A stretch of DNA of 34,650 bases from an uncultured Collinsella sp. Lineage in GTDB: Bacteria > Actinomycetota > Coriobacteriia > Coriobacteriales > Coriobacteriaceae. Position 1 is the stretch's first letter; the number at the start of each line of letters is the position of its first letter. The stretch lies in the NCBI GenBank assembly GCA_902496845.1, contig CABVCJ010000015.1, positions 1-34,650 of the forward strand, written 5' to 3'. The notes under the pieces were generated by a model. It made no database searches. It worked only from the letters and a program-made list of their open reading frames with translations, and had not been told where the DNA came from. The position numbers and the translations under genes were made by a program. Of the stretch, positions 21,929-28,794 are shown piece after piece.

Positions 21929-23710
21929 TTAGATACGGCCAAAGTCGTAGGATCGAGCGGCCGCTTCGCCGGCGCAGATGAGGTTGATTGTGGCTTCCTG
22001 GGGGTCGAGCGCTTGGTCAAGGGGCATGGGTCTGCGACAGACCGGCAGAACTAAGTCGACACCCTGCCCATACGCCGCATCCAGGTTGTCGGCACGACCG
22101 CCCACGACGGCGACCACCGGCTTGCCATATCGCTTCGCACGACGGGCCACGCCCACCGGTGCCTTACCGGCGGCGGATTGCTCGTCCATATTACCCTCGC
22201 CTGTAATGACCAGGTCGACATCGCGTACGCGCTCGTCAAACCCAATCAGATCGAGCACCGTCTCCACGCCCGAACGCAACTCGGCACCGAGCGCCAGCAG
22301 CGCGGCACCCAGGCCGCCGGCAGCACCGGCACCGGGCACGCCGAGCACCGAACCAAATGTCCGTGCACCCTCGGGCACGCGCAACAACCCCCGAGCCCGC
22401 ACCCCGGTAATCGCCGCATCGAGCAGGCGGCCGTAACCGACCATCCAGCTGTCGTACTTGCCCAGGGCCTCGGCATCCCCCGTCGGCAGACCTTTCTGTC
22501 CACCGAACACTGCCAGTGCACCGCGGCGCCCCACGAGCGGATTCTCGACATCGGAAAGCACCACAAGACGCGCGCCATTCAGTACCCGAAGCGCTGGTGT
22601 CAAATCGATACTCGCCACATGTTCAAGGCCCGCGAGACCGGGGGCGATATTGCAGCCACACTCATCAACAAGGTGGGCACCCAGCGCCTGCAGCATGCCG
22701 GCGCCACCGTCGTTGGTGGCACTGCCGCCCAGACCAATATAGATAGTCTTTGCCCCCGCGCGGACCGCGCGAAGTATGAGCTCGCCCACGCCATAGGTCG
22801 AAGCCGCAAGCGCCGCCGATTTCGTGCAGGGTGAATACCCAATACCCGCCGCCTCGGCCATCTCAATTACAGCCGAGTCGTGCTCGTCGTCCACCAGCAT
22901 CCGGGCAGACACGCGATAGTCCAAGGGGCCTGCAACCTCACAGGTCGAGAGCTCGCCACCGCGCGCGGCGATGGCATCGAGCGTTCCCTCGCCACCATCT
23001 GCCAGCGGCAAAGCGCCCAGCTCGGCATCGGGCCACACGCGGCGCACACCTTCGGCAACGGCCTCCTCCGCCTGCGCGCTCGAAACGCTGCCCTTAAAGG
23101 AGTCGATCGCCAGCTGCACACGGCGGGGCCGGCGGCACGCGGCACCAAAATCGACCGCCCCAACGGCAGTATCTTCGACACCCGCAAGCGCCTCGGCGTG
23201 GGCGGTATGCGCCTCAAGATCGGCCCCACAACCGCAGCCAGCACCATCGGTGCCACGCAGCCCACTAAAATAACCGCTCAGCACCGCGCGGCACTCGTCT
23301 GCCAGCACGCCGGCGGTCACATTAAACCGATGATTCAGGCGCGAATCGGCATTGAGGTCGTATAGCGACCCCAGAGCGCCCGCTTTAGCATCGGCCGCGC
23401 CGTACACGCAGCGCCCCACGCGCGCGTTAACCATAAGCCCCGCGCACATGCAGCAGGGCTCGAGCGTCACGTAGACCGTACAATCGGAAAGACGCCAGCG
23501 TCCAAGCGACTGAGCGGCGGCGCACAGGGCCGAAAACTCGGCATGCGCCGAAGGATCCTGGTCGAGCTCGCGGCGATTATGCGCCCGCGCGACAATCTCG
23601 CCGTCGCGCACCACTACGGCTCCGATGGGCACCTCGCCCACCGCAGCGGCGGCGCGCGCCTCGGCCAGCGCCTCACGCATGAACTTCTCATCGATTTCGG
23701 TGATCGTCAT
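21929..23710 (-). CDS. Fusion of tRNA adenosine deaminase (TadA) and glycerate kinase
   Basis: A continuous 593-aa frame; ATG 23710 has GGGAAGGCG just upstream. Residues 1-150 are a TadA-type deaminase: HAE at 56-58 and PCCMC at 85-89 supply the zinc ligands (His56, Cys86, Cys89) and catalytic Glu58, spaced as in TadA. This enzyme makes inosine at the wobble base of tRNA-Arg. Residues 152-196 form a low-complexity Ala/Gly/Cys linker. From about 197 a complete type I glycerate kinase (GlxK/GarK family) follows: LAIDSFKGS, PLADGGEGT, GLGGSATNDGGAGML and DLVITGEGNMDEQSA. It phosphorylates glycerate to 2-phosphoglycerate in that family. No frameshift or internal start with a good ribosome site was noticed at the junction. 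The gene is divergent from tRNA-Ser. Confidence 0.85.
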   Translation of the reverse strand: MTITEIDEKFMREALAEARAAAAVGEVPIGAVVVRDGEIVARAHNRRELDQDPSAHAEFSALCAAAQSLGRWRLSDCTVYVTLEPCCMCAGLMVNARVGRCVYGAADAKAGALGSLYDLNADSRLNHRFNVTAGVLADECRAVLSGYFSGLRGTDGAGCGCGADLEAHTAHAEALAGVEDTAVGAVDFGAACRRPRRVQLAIDSFKGSVSSAQAEEAVAEGVRRVWPDAELGALPLADGGEGTLDAIAARGGELSTCEVAGPLDYRVSARMLVDDEHDSAVIEMAEAAGIGYSPCTKSAALAASTYGVGELILRAVRAGAKTIYIGLGGSATNDGGAGMLQALGAHLVDECGCNIAPGLAGLEHVASIDLTPALRVLNGARLVVLSDVENPLVGRRGALAVFGGQKGLPTGDAEALGKYDSWMVGYGRLLDAAITGVRARGLLRVPEGARTFGSVLGVPGAGAAGGLGAALLALGAELRSGVETVLDLIGFDERVRDVDLVITGEGNMDEQSAAGKAPVGVARRAKRYGKPVVAVVGGRADNLDAAYGQGVDLVLPVCRRPMPLDQALDPQEATINLICAGEAAARSYDFGRI

Positions 23711-23742
23711 CGTTCGCCTTCCCTGTTGCAAATCCAAAACGA

Positions 23743-23751
23743 TGCTATCAT
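23743..23751 (+). promoter_or_regulatory. Candidate extended -10 promoter of tRNA-Ser
   Basis: TGCTATCAT gives an extended -10 (TG-N-TATCAT) ending 10 bp before the first base of the tRNA. No good -35 is visible, as is common for extended -10 promoters. Confidence 0.45.
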
Positions 23752-23761
23752 TACGACTCAC

Positions 23762-23851
23762 GGAGAGATGGCAGAGCGGTTGAATGCGGCGGTCTTGAAA
23801 ACCGTTGAGCGCGAGAGCGTTCCGGGGGTTCGAATCCCCCTCTCTCCGCCA
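23762..23851 (+). tRNA. tRNA-Ser (anticodon UGA)
   Basis: The acceptor stem GGAGAGA (23762-23768) pairs with TCTCTCC (23841-23847), followed by the discriminator G and an encoded CCA (23849-23851). The D-arm, the anticodon arm CGGTCTTGAAAACCG with anticodon TGA, a long variable arm (GAGCGCGAGAGCGTTC) and the T-arm GGGGGTTCGAATCCCCC are all recognisable. The long variable arm confirms serine identity; it reads UCA and, by wobble, UCG codons. Confidence 0.97.
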
Positions 23852-23854
23852 CTC

Positions 23855-24451
23855 CTAGTGATGCACCGGTGTCATGGTCCGCTCAAACAGTGCATCGACC
23901 ACGTCGGCTATCTCAGGTCGACGCTCAAGATCGTGGCCCGATTCCCACCATATCGTGAAAAGTCGAATAATACCGCCGGCGACAAACTCAGACGTCGTCT
24001 CGAGTGACACGGGGGCCAGGGCATCCTCGGCAAGCACGTTCATCACACGCTCGCGGATGGAGCGGGCAATGCGGTCGCAAATAACGTTGGTCAACATGCC
24101 CGACATGCTGCTTGCCAAAATGTTATCCATGAGCCGCTCGTGCGCCAGAATCAAATCCATGGCATCGTCCAAAATCGCGTGCCGAAGCGCGCGCACGTCC
24201 TCGGCAGATACCGCGCCGGCCTCATCGGGCTGTTTTTGCGGCAAGCCCGACATGAGCTCATCGATATAAAAGGCAAAGTAATCGTTCTTGTCGCGAAAGT
24301 GCTTGTAGAACGTCGTGCGGCGAATCATGGCGCGGTCGCACAGCATGGCAACCGTCAGGTCCTCAAAACGATGCTCCTCGAGAAGCTCGGTAAAGGCATC
24401 GAACAGGGCGCGGTAGGTTTTCTTGATGCGAAGGTCCACTGGTATCGCCAT
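23855..24451 (-). CDS. TetR-family transcriptional regulator
   Basis: A 198-aa regulator from the ATG at 24451 (MAIPVDLRIKKTYRALFDAF). A GTG four codons later (24439) has GAGG 12 bases upstream and is an alternative. The helix-turn-helix LTVAMLCDRAMIRRTTFYKHF, followed by RDKNDYF, is clear at residues about 31-57. The C-terminal part (VAGGIIRLFTIWWESGHDLERRPEI) matches the TetR C-terminal domain found in DhaS/FabR-like small regulators (TetR_C_8-like); this subfamily placement is tentative. It ends 4 bp after the tRNA-Ser CCA, convergent with it, and is divergent from lemA, about 200 bp away, which could be a target. No palindromic operator was evident. Confidence 0.82.
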   Translation of the reverse strand: MAIPVDLRIKKTYRALFDAFTELLEEHRFEDLTVAMLCDRAMIRRTTFYKHFRDKNDYFAFYIDELMSGLPQKQPDEAGAVSAEDVRALRHAILDDAMDLILAHERLMDNILASSMSGMLTNVICDRIARSIRERVMNVLAEDALAPVSLETTSEFVAGGIIRLFTIWWESGHDLERRPEIADVVDALFERTMTPVHH

Positions 24452-24650
24452 CCTCAGGGCAAAGACAACACTCGTCAATCTGTCGCATATCTTACACCTG
24501 TACCTCGCGCGCTTTGCCCCGGTGCCAACCCCGACGAAAACACAACGCTTACCGGAAAGTTCGGCACGGCAAAACGTTGCGGGTATACTAGTAGCGTTAT
24601 ACCAACGGCAGCTGGCGCATGCCGCCGCGGCCATTCGAAACGGAGACATC

Positions 24651-25202
24651 ATGATTACCGTCATCATCGGCATCGTTGTTGTCATTGTGATTGTCTGCGC
24701 CATCGCCGGCATCTACAACAACATGGTCACCAAGCGTAACCGCATTGATAACGCCTGGCAGAACATCGATACGCAGCTGCAGCGCCGCAACGACCTGATC
24801 CCCAACCTGGTCGAGACCGTCAAGGGCTACGCCAAGCACGAGCAGGAGACGCTCTCCGCCGTGATCAGCGCGCGTAACACCGCCGTCAAGGCCACCACGC
24901 CCGAGGCCAAGATGGAAGCCGACAACGTGCTGACCGGTGCGCTGCGTCAGCTCTTCGCCGTAGCCGAAGCCTACCCCGATCTTAAGGCAAACACCAACTT
25001 TACGCAGCTGCAGGCATCGCTCGAGGATACCGAGAACAAGATTAGCTACGCACGCCAGAGCTACAACGATTGCGTGCTCAGCTACAACAACGCCATTCAG
25101 ACGTTCCCGGCTGTCATCTTTGCCGGCATCTTTCAGTTTAAGGAGCGCCAGGGCTTCGAGGCCGCCGAAGCAGCCCGCCAGGCCCCGACCGTCAAGTTCT
25201 AG
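24651..25202 (+). CDS. lemA: LemA family membrane protein
   Basis: A 183-aa protein. ATG 24651 has GGAG 5 bases upstream; the longer open frame from 24423 has no ribosome site. One N-terminal membrane segment (ITVIIGIVVVIVIVCAIAGI) is followed by the LemA core YNNMVTKRNRIDNAWQNID, QLQRRNDLIPNLVETVKGY, NTNFTQLQASLEDTENKIS and a terminal coiled-coil-like region ending FKERQGFEAAE. Family length is typical. LemA proteins are anchored helical-bundle proteins of poorly known function, often next to TPM-domain or peptidase genes, none of which is present here. A -10 element TATACT lies at 24584-24589. Tandem TAGTAG stops are followed by a strong terminator. Confidence 0.9.
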   Translation: MITVIIGIVVVIVIVCAIAGIYNNMVTKRNRIDNAWQNIDTQLQRRNDLIPNLVETVKGYAKHEQETLSAVISARNTAVKATTPEAKMEADNVLTGALRQLFAVAEAYPDLKANTNFTQLQASLEDTENKISYARQSYNDCVLSYNNAIQTFPAVIFAGIFQFKERQGFEAAEAARQAPTVKF

Positions 25203-25238
25203 TAGTTTGGCAGTGCATCCTTAATCGGCCAAATGCAT

Positions 25239-25284
25239 AAACCGCCCCGTCGAATGCATACTTCGACGGGGCGGTTTCCTTTTT
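25239..25284. terminator. Intrinsic terminator of lemA
   Basis: AAACCGCCCCGTCGAA (25239-25254) pairs perfectly with TTCGACGGGGCGGTTT (25262-25277), followed by CCTTTTT. A 16-bp stem with a 7-base loop, 37 bp after the lemA stop. Confidence 0.92.
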
Positions 25285-25303
25285 CGCGAAGGTCCCCCTC
25301 TAA

Positions 25304-25514
25304 GCGTCGTGCATTTTTAGGAGTATTCAACATAACCAAGAGCTTCGGGCGCCACGATAAATGCCAAAGACCGCGAATATCCCTGCAAATCAAACGCTGC
25401 CAGCCCATAACCCCGCCCATCATTCGTAGAAAACATCGAGAACTCCCGATTTTTTGCCCGAGATCGGTATGCAGGGACCTTCGACTGCAGAATACTCGCA
25501 AAAATGCACGTCGC
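25304..25514. repeat. 211-bp element with 25-bp terminal inverted repeats (MITE-like)
   Basis: The left end GCGTCGTGCATTTTTAGG... (25304-25328) and the reverse complement of the right end (25490-25514) agree at 22 of 25 positions. The interior is AT-richer than its surroundings. It carries a minus-strand frame of 76 codons (25317-25547) that begins outside the right terminal repeat and ends in the left one; I do not call it a gene. There is no transposase. The sequence TGCATTTTTA also recurs at 14448 and 33116. It could be a non-autonomous mobile element or a long hairpin. Confidence 0.65.
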
Positions 25515-25538
25515 CACCGCCCCCACATGGCGCGAAGC

Positions 25539-25568
25539 AAAACACAAGCGCGGCTTAAAAGGCCGCGC
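25539..25568 (-). terminator. Terminator-like hairpin, minus strand
   Basis: GCGCGGC (25548-25554) pairs with GCCGCGC (25562-25568) around TTAAAAG. On the minus strand it is followed by TTGTGTTTTG. It is the first classical terminator downstream of ilvE, about 200 bp after its stop and beyond the nested inverted repeat. Confidence 0.6.
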
Positions 25569-25621
25569 ACCATCTTTAATTCAAATCTATATTGCCCGTA
25601 CGACAGCGCCAGGGTGACGCA

Positions 25622-25746
25622 GGCCCGAGGGCGACCTTCCTTTCCGGCGCACTCCGCAGGACGAAAGAGCCTCCGCCGCACGAAGTGCGCAGCGGAGGCT
25701 CTTTCATGTCCGAGGACGCGCCGGAAAGGAAGGTCGCCCTCGGGCC
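25622..25746. repeat. Perfect nested inverted repeat downstream of ilvE
   Basis: The outer arms 25622-25650 and 25718-25746 are perfect 29-bp reverse complements. Inside, GGAC-GAAAGAGCCTCCGC and GCGGAGGCTCTTTC-AT-GTCC (25659-25676 and 25692-25711) form a second stem, capped by CGCA/TGCG. The architecture (outer stem, short asymmetric spacers, inner stem) parallels the elements at 5299 and 15009 but shares no sequence with them. It starts 21 bp after the ilvE stop. Confidence 0.9.
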
Positions 25747-25766
25747 GGACATATCCGTAAGACAAA

Positions 25767-26819
25767 TTACGCGACGGTGTAAACCCAGTTGTGCTTGTCC
25801 TCGACAGCACCGGACTGGATGCCAGTCAGGGTCTCGCGGAGCTTCTTCATCACAGGGCCGATCTCGGTGTAGCCAGCCGGGAAGGTCACGGTCTCGTCGG
25901 CGCCGTAAACCTTGTTGTCGATCTCGCCAACCGGGGAGATGACGGCAGCGGTGCCGCACAGGCCGCACTCGACAAAGGTGCCGGCCTTGACCTCGGCCCA
26001 CTCGACGGGGCGCTGGTCAACGGTCATGCCCAGGTCCTGAGCAACCTGAACGAGCGAACGACGGGTGATAGAGGGCAGGATGGAGTCGGTGTGCGACTGC
26101 GGAACGACGAGCGTGCCATCCTCTTTCACGAACAGGATGTTGGCGCCACCGGTCTCCTCGACATAGGTGCGGGACTCGGAGTCGAGATACAGGTTCTCGG
26201 CATAGCCCTCGCGATGGGCCTCCATCGTGGGCTTAAGGGACATGGCGTAGTTCAGGCCGGCCTTGATGTTGCCGGTGCCGTGCGGTGCAGCACGGTCATA
26301 CTCGGAAACGCGCAGCTTGACGGGCTTGAGGCCGCCCTTAAAGTACGGACCGACCGGGGTCACGAGAATGCGGAACGTGTACTCAGGAGCGGGAGCCACG
26401 CCGATCACGTCACCGGAGCCGATCATAAACGGACGCACGTACAGGGTCGCGCCGGAACCGAAGGGCGGAACCCAGGCGGCGTTGGCAGAAACGACCTGCT
26501 TGACGGCCTCAACGAACTTGTCCTTGGGAAACGGGGGCATCTCGAGGCGCTGGGCAGAGTTATACATACGCTCAGCGTTCATGTCGGGACGGAAGCAGAC
26601 GATGCTGCCGTCCTCGGCGGTGTAGGCCTTCAGGCCCTCAAAGACCTCCTGGCAGTAATGGAAGATACCGCCGCACTCGGAGACATGCAGGGCGTGGTCG
26701 GTGGTCAGGCCGCCCTCGTCCCACTCGCCATCCTTCCAATGAGCCTCGTAGCTGTAATCGGTCTTCATGTAGCCAAAGCCGAGGCTACCCCAATCGATAT
26801 CCTTCTTCTCGACAGTCAT
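25767..26819 (-). CDS. ilvE: Branched-chain amino-acid aminotransferase
   Basis: A 350-aa class IV PLP aminotransferase that interconverts Leu, Ile and Val with their 2-oxo acids. ATG 26819 is preceded by AAGGAG at 8 bases; upstream in-frame codons to 26969 lack family similarity. Recognisable features are the N-terminal DWGSLGFGYMKTDYSY segment, FHYCQEVFEGLKAY, RPDMNAERM, YVRPFMIGSG, the PLP-lysine block GNIKAGLNYA (Lys about residue 186), YVEETGGANILFV and ECGLCGTAAVISPVG. The length matches the fold-IV BCAT group. It is monocistronic: a nested inverted repeat and terminator lie downstream, a candidate promoter upstream, and no other ilv/leu genes are nearby. Confidence 0.95.
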   Translation of the reverse strand: MTVEKKDIDWGSLGFGYMKTDYSYEAHWKDGEWDEGGLTTDHALHVSECGGIFHYCQEVFEGLKAYTAEDGSIVCFRPDMNAERMYNSAQRLEMPPFPKDKFVEAVKQVVSANAAWVPPFGSGATLYVRPFMIGSGDVIGVAPAPEYTFRILVTPVGPYFKGGLKPVKLRVSEYDRAAPHGTGNIKAGLNYAMSLKPTMEAHREGYAENLYLDSESRTYVEETGGANILFVKEDGTLVVPQSHTDSILPSITRRSLVQVAQDLGMTVDQRPVEWAEVKAGTFVECGLCGTAAVISPVGEIDNKVYGADETVTFPAGYTEIGPVMKKLRETLTGIQSGAVEDKHNWVYTVA

Positions 26820-26972
26820 ATGTCGCTCCTTACATACACAGTTGCATACTCGCGAACCCGCACGCAAGGACCGAGGCCGACCGCGTCGCAACGTCGCACG
26901 CCCGGAGCGTAGAGCCGGACGGGACACGCGAGCAGCATCAAAGCCGATGGCACGTCGATTCGCATGCACGAG

Positions 26973-26978
26973 ATTGTA
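26973..26978 (-). promoter_or_regulatory. Candidate -10 element for ilvE
   Basis: TACAAT on the minus strand, with TTTTAT 17 bp further upstream as a poor -35. The leader to the ATG would be about 145 nt and GC-rich; no T-box or attenuator peptide was recognised. Confidence 0.35.
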
Positions 26979-27044
26979 CTCCCCGCACGCGTCTGATAAA
27001 ACGCTTTTCTTTAACTAAGTAAAGTATTTTCATTTGACCGAAGC

Positions 27045-27078
27045 AAAAAGGCCCGCCACCGTAAGCGGTGACGGGCCT
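27045..27078 (-). terminator. Intrinsic terminator of the DedA gene
   Basis: On the minus strand AGGCCCGTCACCG pairs with CGGTGGCGGGCCT around CTTA, with one mismatch, followed by TTTTTGC. It lies 30 bp after the stop at 27108. Confidence 0.92.
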
Positions 27079-27107
27079 CAACTGCACGGTTTGCGCGCTG
27101 GCTCGAG

Positions 27108-27755
27108 CTACGCGTTCTTTTTGCCCAGCTTAGCCTTAACCAGACCGACCACGGTCGGGATGATCGACACGGCAACGATGCCGACGATCAGCAGCTCAAA
27201 GTGCTCCTGCACAAAGGGGATGCCGCCAAAGAAGTAGCCCAGCAGCGTAAAGAGCGTTGACCAGGTAATGCCGCCCAGCACGTTAAAGATAACGAAGTTA
27301 CGCCAGTGCATGCCGCCCATGCCGGCGATAAAGGGCACAAAGGTGCGGATAAACGGGAAGAAACGGCCCAGGAAAATAGCCAGGTGGCCCCACTTGTCCA
27401 AGAAGTCCTCGGACTTTTTAATGCGCTCGGGCGTCATGGCCTTGACCTTGCCCGAAGCGATGATCTTGCGGCCAAAGAAGTGGCCGATCATAAAGTTGCA
27501 CTGATCGCCCAGGATGGCAGCAGCCCATGCGACGGCCAGCAGGGCCACGATGTTAAAGCCACCGTTGTGGGCAAAGAAGCCCGAGGCAAACAGCAGCGAA
27601 TCGCCGGGAAGGAACGGGAAGAACACCACGCCTGTCTCAATGAAGATAATCAGGAACACGCAGCCGTAGGCCATAAGCGGGCCGGCGGCGATCCAGCTGG
27701 CAATCGCGGTGCGCGGATCCTTGAGCAGCTCGGCAATAAAATTGATGAAACCCAT
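27108..27755 (-). CDS. DedA/SNARE-associated family membrane protein
   Basis: A 215-aa inner-membrane protein; ATG 27755 has GAGAGG 9 bases upstream. DedA hallmarks are present: ETGVVFFPFLPGDSLLF, an ILGDQCNFMIGHFFGRKI segment, and GRFFPFIRTFVPFIAGMGGM with the essential F-x-R-x-x-(P/T)-x-x-R region here read as GRFFPFIRTF. The C-terminal membrane segments end in KAKLGKKNA. The family contributes to lipid scrambling or flippase activity (undecaprenyl-phosphate and phosphatidylethanolamine in characterised members) and membrane homeostasis. It is monocistronic with its own terminator and divergent from cysE. Confidence 0.9.
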   Translation of the reverse strand: MGFINFIAELLKDPRTAIASWIAAGPLMAYGCVFLIIFIETGVVFFPFLPGDSLLFASGFFAHNGGFNIVALLAVAWAAAILGDQCNFMIGHFFGRKIIASGKVKAMTPERIKKSEDFLDKWGHLAIFLGRFFPFIRTFVPFIAGMGGMHWRNFVIFNVLGGITWSTLFTLLGYFFGGIPFVQEHFELLIVGIVAVSIIPTVVGLVKAKLGKKNA

Positions 27756-27924
27756 GAAGTAAAACCTCTCAGTTGTGGGCGCGGATACGTCCAAGTTGAC
27801 CAGTATACGGTTGCGGCGCCCCCTCGTGCGCAACCCCACAAAAGCATGACCCCATTACCAGCAAGTTTGCATAACTGACACCTGTCGTGCAATACCGTCA
27901 AGATTATCCTTCCTAATCCCTAGC

Positions 27925-27949
27925 GAATCGCTATACTTTATTGAATCGC
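27925..27949 (+). promoter_or_regulatory. cysE promoter region with direct repeats
   Basis: A -10-like TATACT (27932-27937) is flanked by two copies of GAATCGC (27925-27931 and 27943-27949), start to start 18 bp. The repeats bracket the -10 and could be regulator half-sites. The leader to the GTG start would be about 35 nt. Confidence 0.35.
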
Positions 27950-27978
27950 ATTGCCATGGCGCTAAGGGAGGGCGGCCG

Positions 27979-28683
27979 GTGAGCTTTATCAATACCATTC
28001 GCGAGGACATCAAGACCGTCCAAGCGCAGGATCCCGCCGCGCAAAACGGTCTAGTCATCTTCCTTTCCTATCCTGGCCTGCACGCCAAGTGGAACCACGT
28101 GCCCGAGCACTGGCTCTGGGAGCACGGTCATCGCTCGCTCGCCCGCGTGCTCTCGCAAATCACCCGCCACATCACCGGCGTCGAGATTCATCCCGCCGCA
28201 CAGATCGGCAAGCACTTCTTTATCGACCACGCCATGGGCGTCGTCATCGGCGAGACCACCGTCGTGGGCGACAACTGTGTGCTTTACCAGGGCGTTACGC
28301 TCGGCGGCACCGGCAACGAGACCGGCAAGCGTCACCCCACCCTGGGCAACAATGTCACGGTGGGCACGGGCGCCAAGGTGCTCGGCAACATCCGCATCGG
28401 CAACAACGTCAAGATCGGCGGCAACTCGGTCGTCGTTAAGGACGTCCCCGACAACTGCACCGTCGTGGGCGTGCCGGGACGCATCATCAAGCGCAACGGC
28501 TGCCGTGTGTTCGAGGAGAGTTTCGACGCCAAGCAGCATCGCGAGTACATGCCCGATGACGCCGCCGAGCAGTCCGCCCTCAACCGCCAGGGCATCACCG
28601 AGAATGCCCGCCGCGTCAAGGAACTCGAGCGAGAGGTGGCCGAGCTCAAGGCCCTCGTCGCCAAGCTCGTGGACGAACGCTAG
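27979..28683 (+). CDS. cysE: Serine O-acetyltransferase
   Basis: A 234-aa hexapeptide-repeat acetyltransferase that makes O-acetylserine for cysteine synthesis. The GTG start at 27979 is supported by AAGGGAGG 7 bases upstream. It is the short CysE/EpsC-type: an N-terminal helical region, ITGVEIHPAAQIGKHFFIDHAMGVVIGET with the conserved Asp-His, GVTLGGTG and GKRHPTLGNNV in the left-handed beta helix, and NSVVVKDVPDNCTVVGVPGR. The usual short C-terminal inhibitory tail is replaced by about 50 extra residues ending in a Leu/Glu-rich coiled coil (ARRVKELEREVAELKALV). No cysK lies alongside. A strong terminator follows. Confidence 0.93.
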   Translation: MSFINTIREDIKTVQAQDPAAQNGLVIFLSYPGLHAKWNHVPEHWLWEHGHRSLARVLSQITRHITGVEIHPAAQIGKHFFIDHAMGVVIGETTVVGDNCVLYQGVTLGGTGNETGKRHPTLGNNVTVGTGAKVLGNIRIGNNVKIGGNSVVVKDVPDNCTVVGVPGRIIKRNGCRVFEESFDAKQHREYMPDDAAEQSALNRQGITENARRVKELEREVAELKALVAKLVDER

Positions 28684-28721
28684 GAACGCAAGCGGCACAA
28701 AACGACATCGGCATCAACGCA

Positions 28722-28760
28722 AAGGCGCGCCAGGGAATTCATCCCCGGCGCGCCTTATTT
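28722..28760 (+). terminator. Intrinsic terminator of cysE
   Basis: AAGGCGCGCC (28722-28731) pairs with GGCGCGCCTT (28747-28756), extended by GGG/CCC inside, then ATTT. It lies about 40 bp after the cysE stop, convergent with the ABC operon. Confidence 0.85.
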
Positions 28761-28763
28761 GTG

Positions 28764-28794
28764 ATGTGGCAAAGAGACTGTCCCTTTGTCACAT
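28764..28794. repeat. REP-like hairpin overlapping an ABC gene stop
   Basis: ATGTGGCAAAGAGAC (28764-28778) pairs with GTCCCTTTGTCACAT (28780-28794) with two mismatches. It directly abuts the TAA stop (28794-28796) of the minus-strand ABC gene and separates it from the convergent cysE terminator. The CAAAGNGAC ... GTCNCTTTG design suggests a dispersed REP-like family, from memory of related genomes. Confidence 0.6.

Noticed and set aside
24423..24650. 76-residue N-terminal extension of LemA
   Set aside because: No ribosome site; it would put the LemA membrane segment in the interior and overlaps the divergent tetR start. GGAG precedes the ATG at 24651.
25304..25514. Insertion sequence
   Set aside because: Terminal inverted repeats are present but the interior is only 211 bp, with no transposase motif and no obvious target-site duplication.
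25317..25547. 76-codon frame (MCFASRHVGA...) inside the 211-bp element
   Set aside because: No ribosome site, and both ends fall in or near terminal inverted repeats. Kept only as a note, since conservation in other copies could change this.
25199..25810. 203-codon minus-strand frame between lemA and ilvE
   Set aside because: It runs through a terminator, the 211-bp element and the perfect nested inverted repeat and overlaps the end of ilvE; composition is not protein-like.
26820..26969. 50-residue N-terminal extension of IlvE
   Set aside because: It has no family similarity, and a strong AAGGAG precedes the ATG at 26819.
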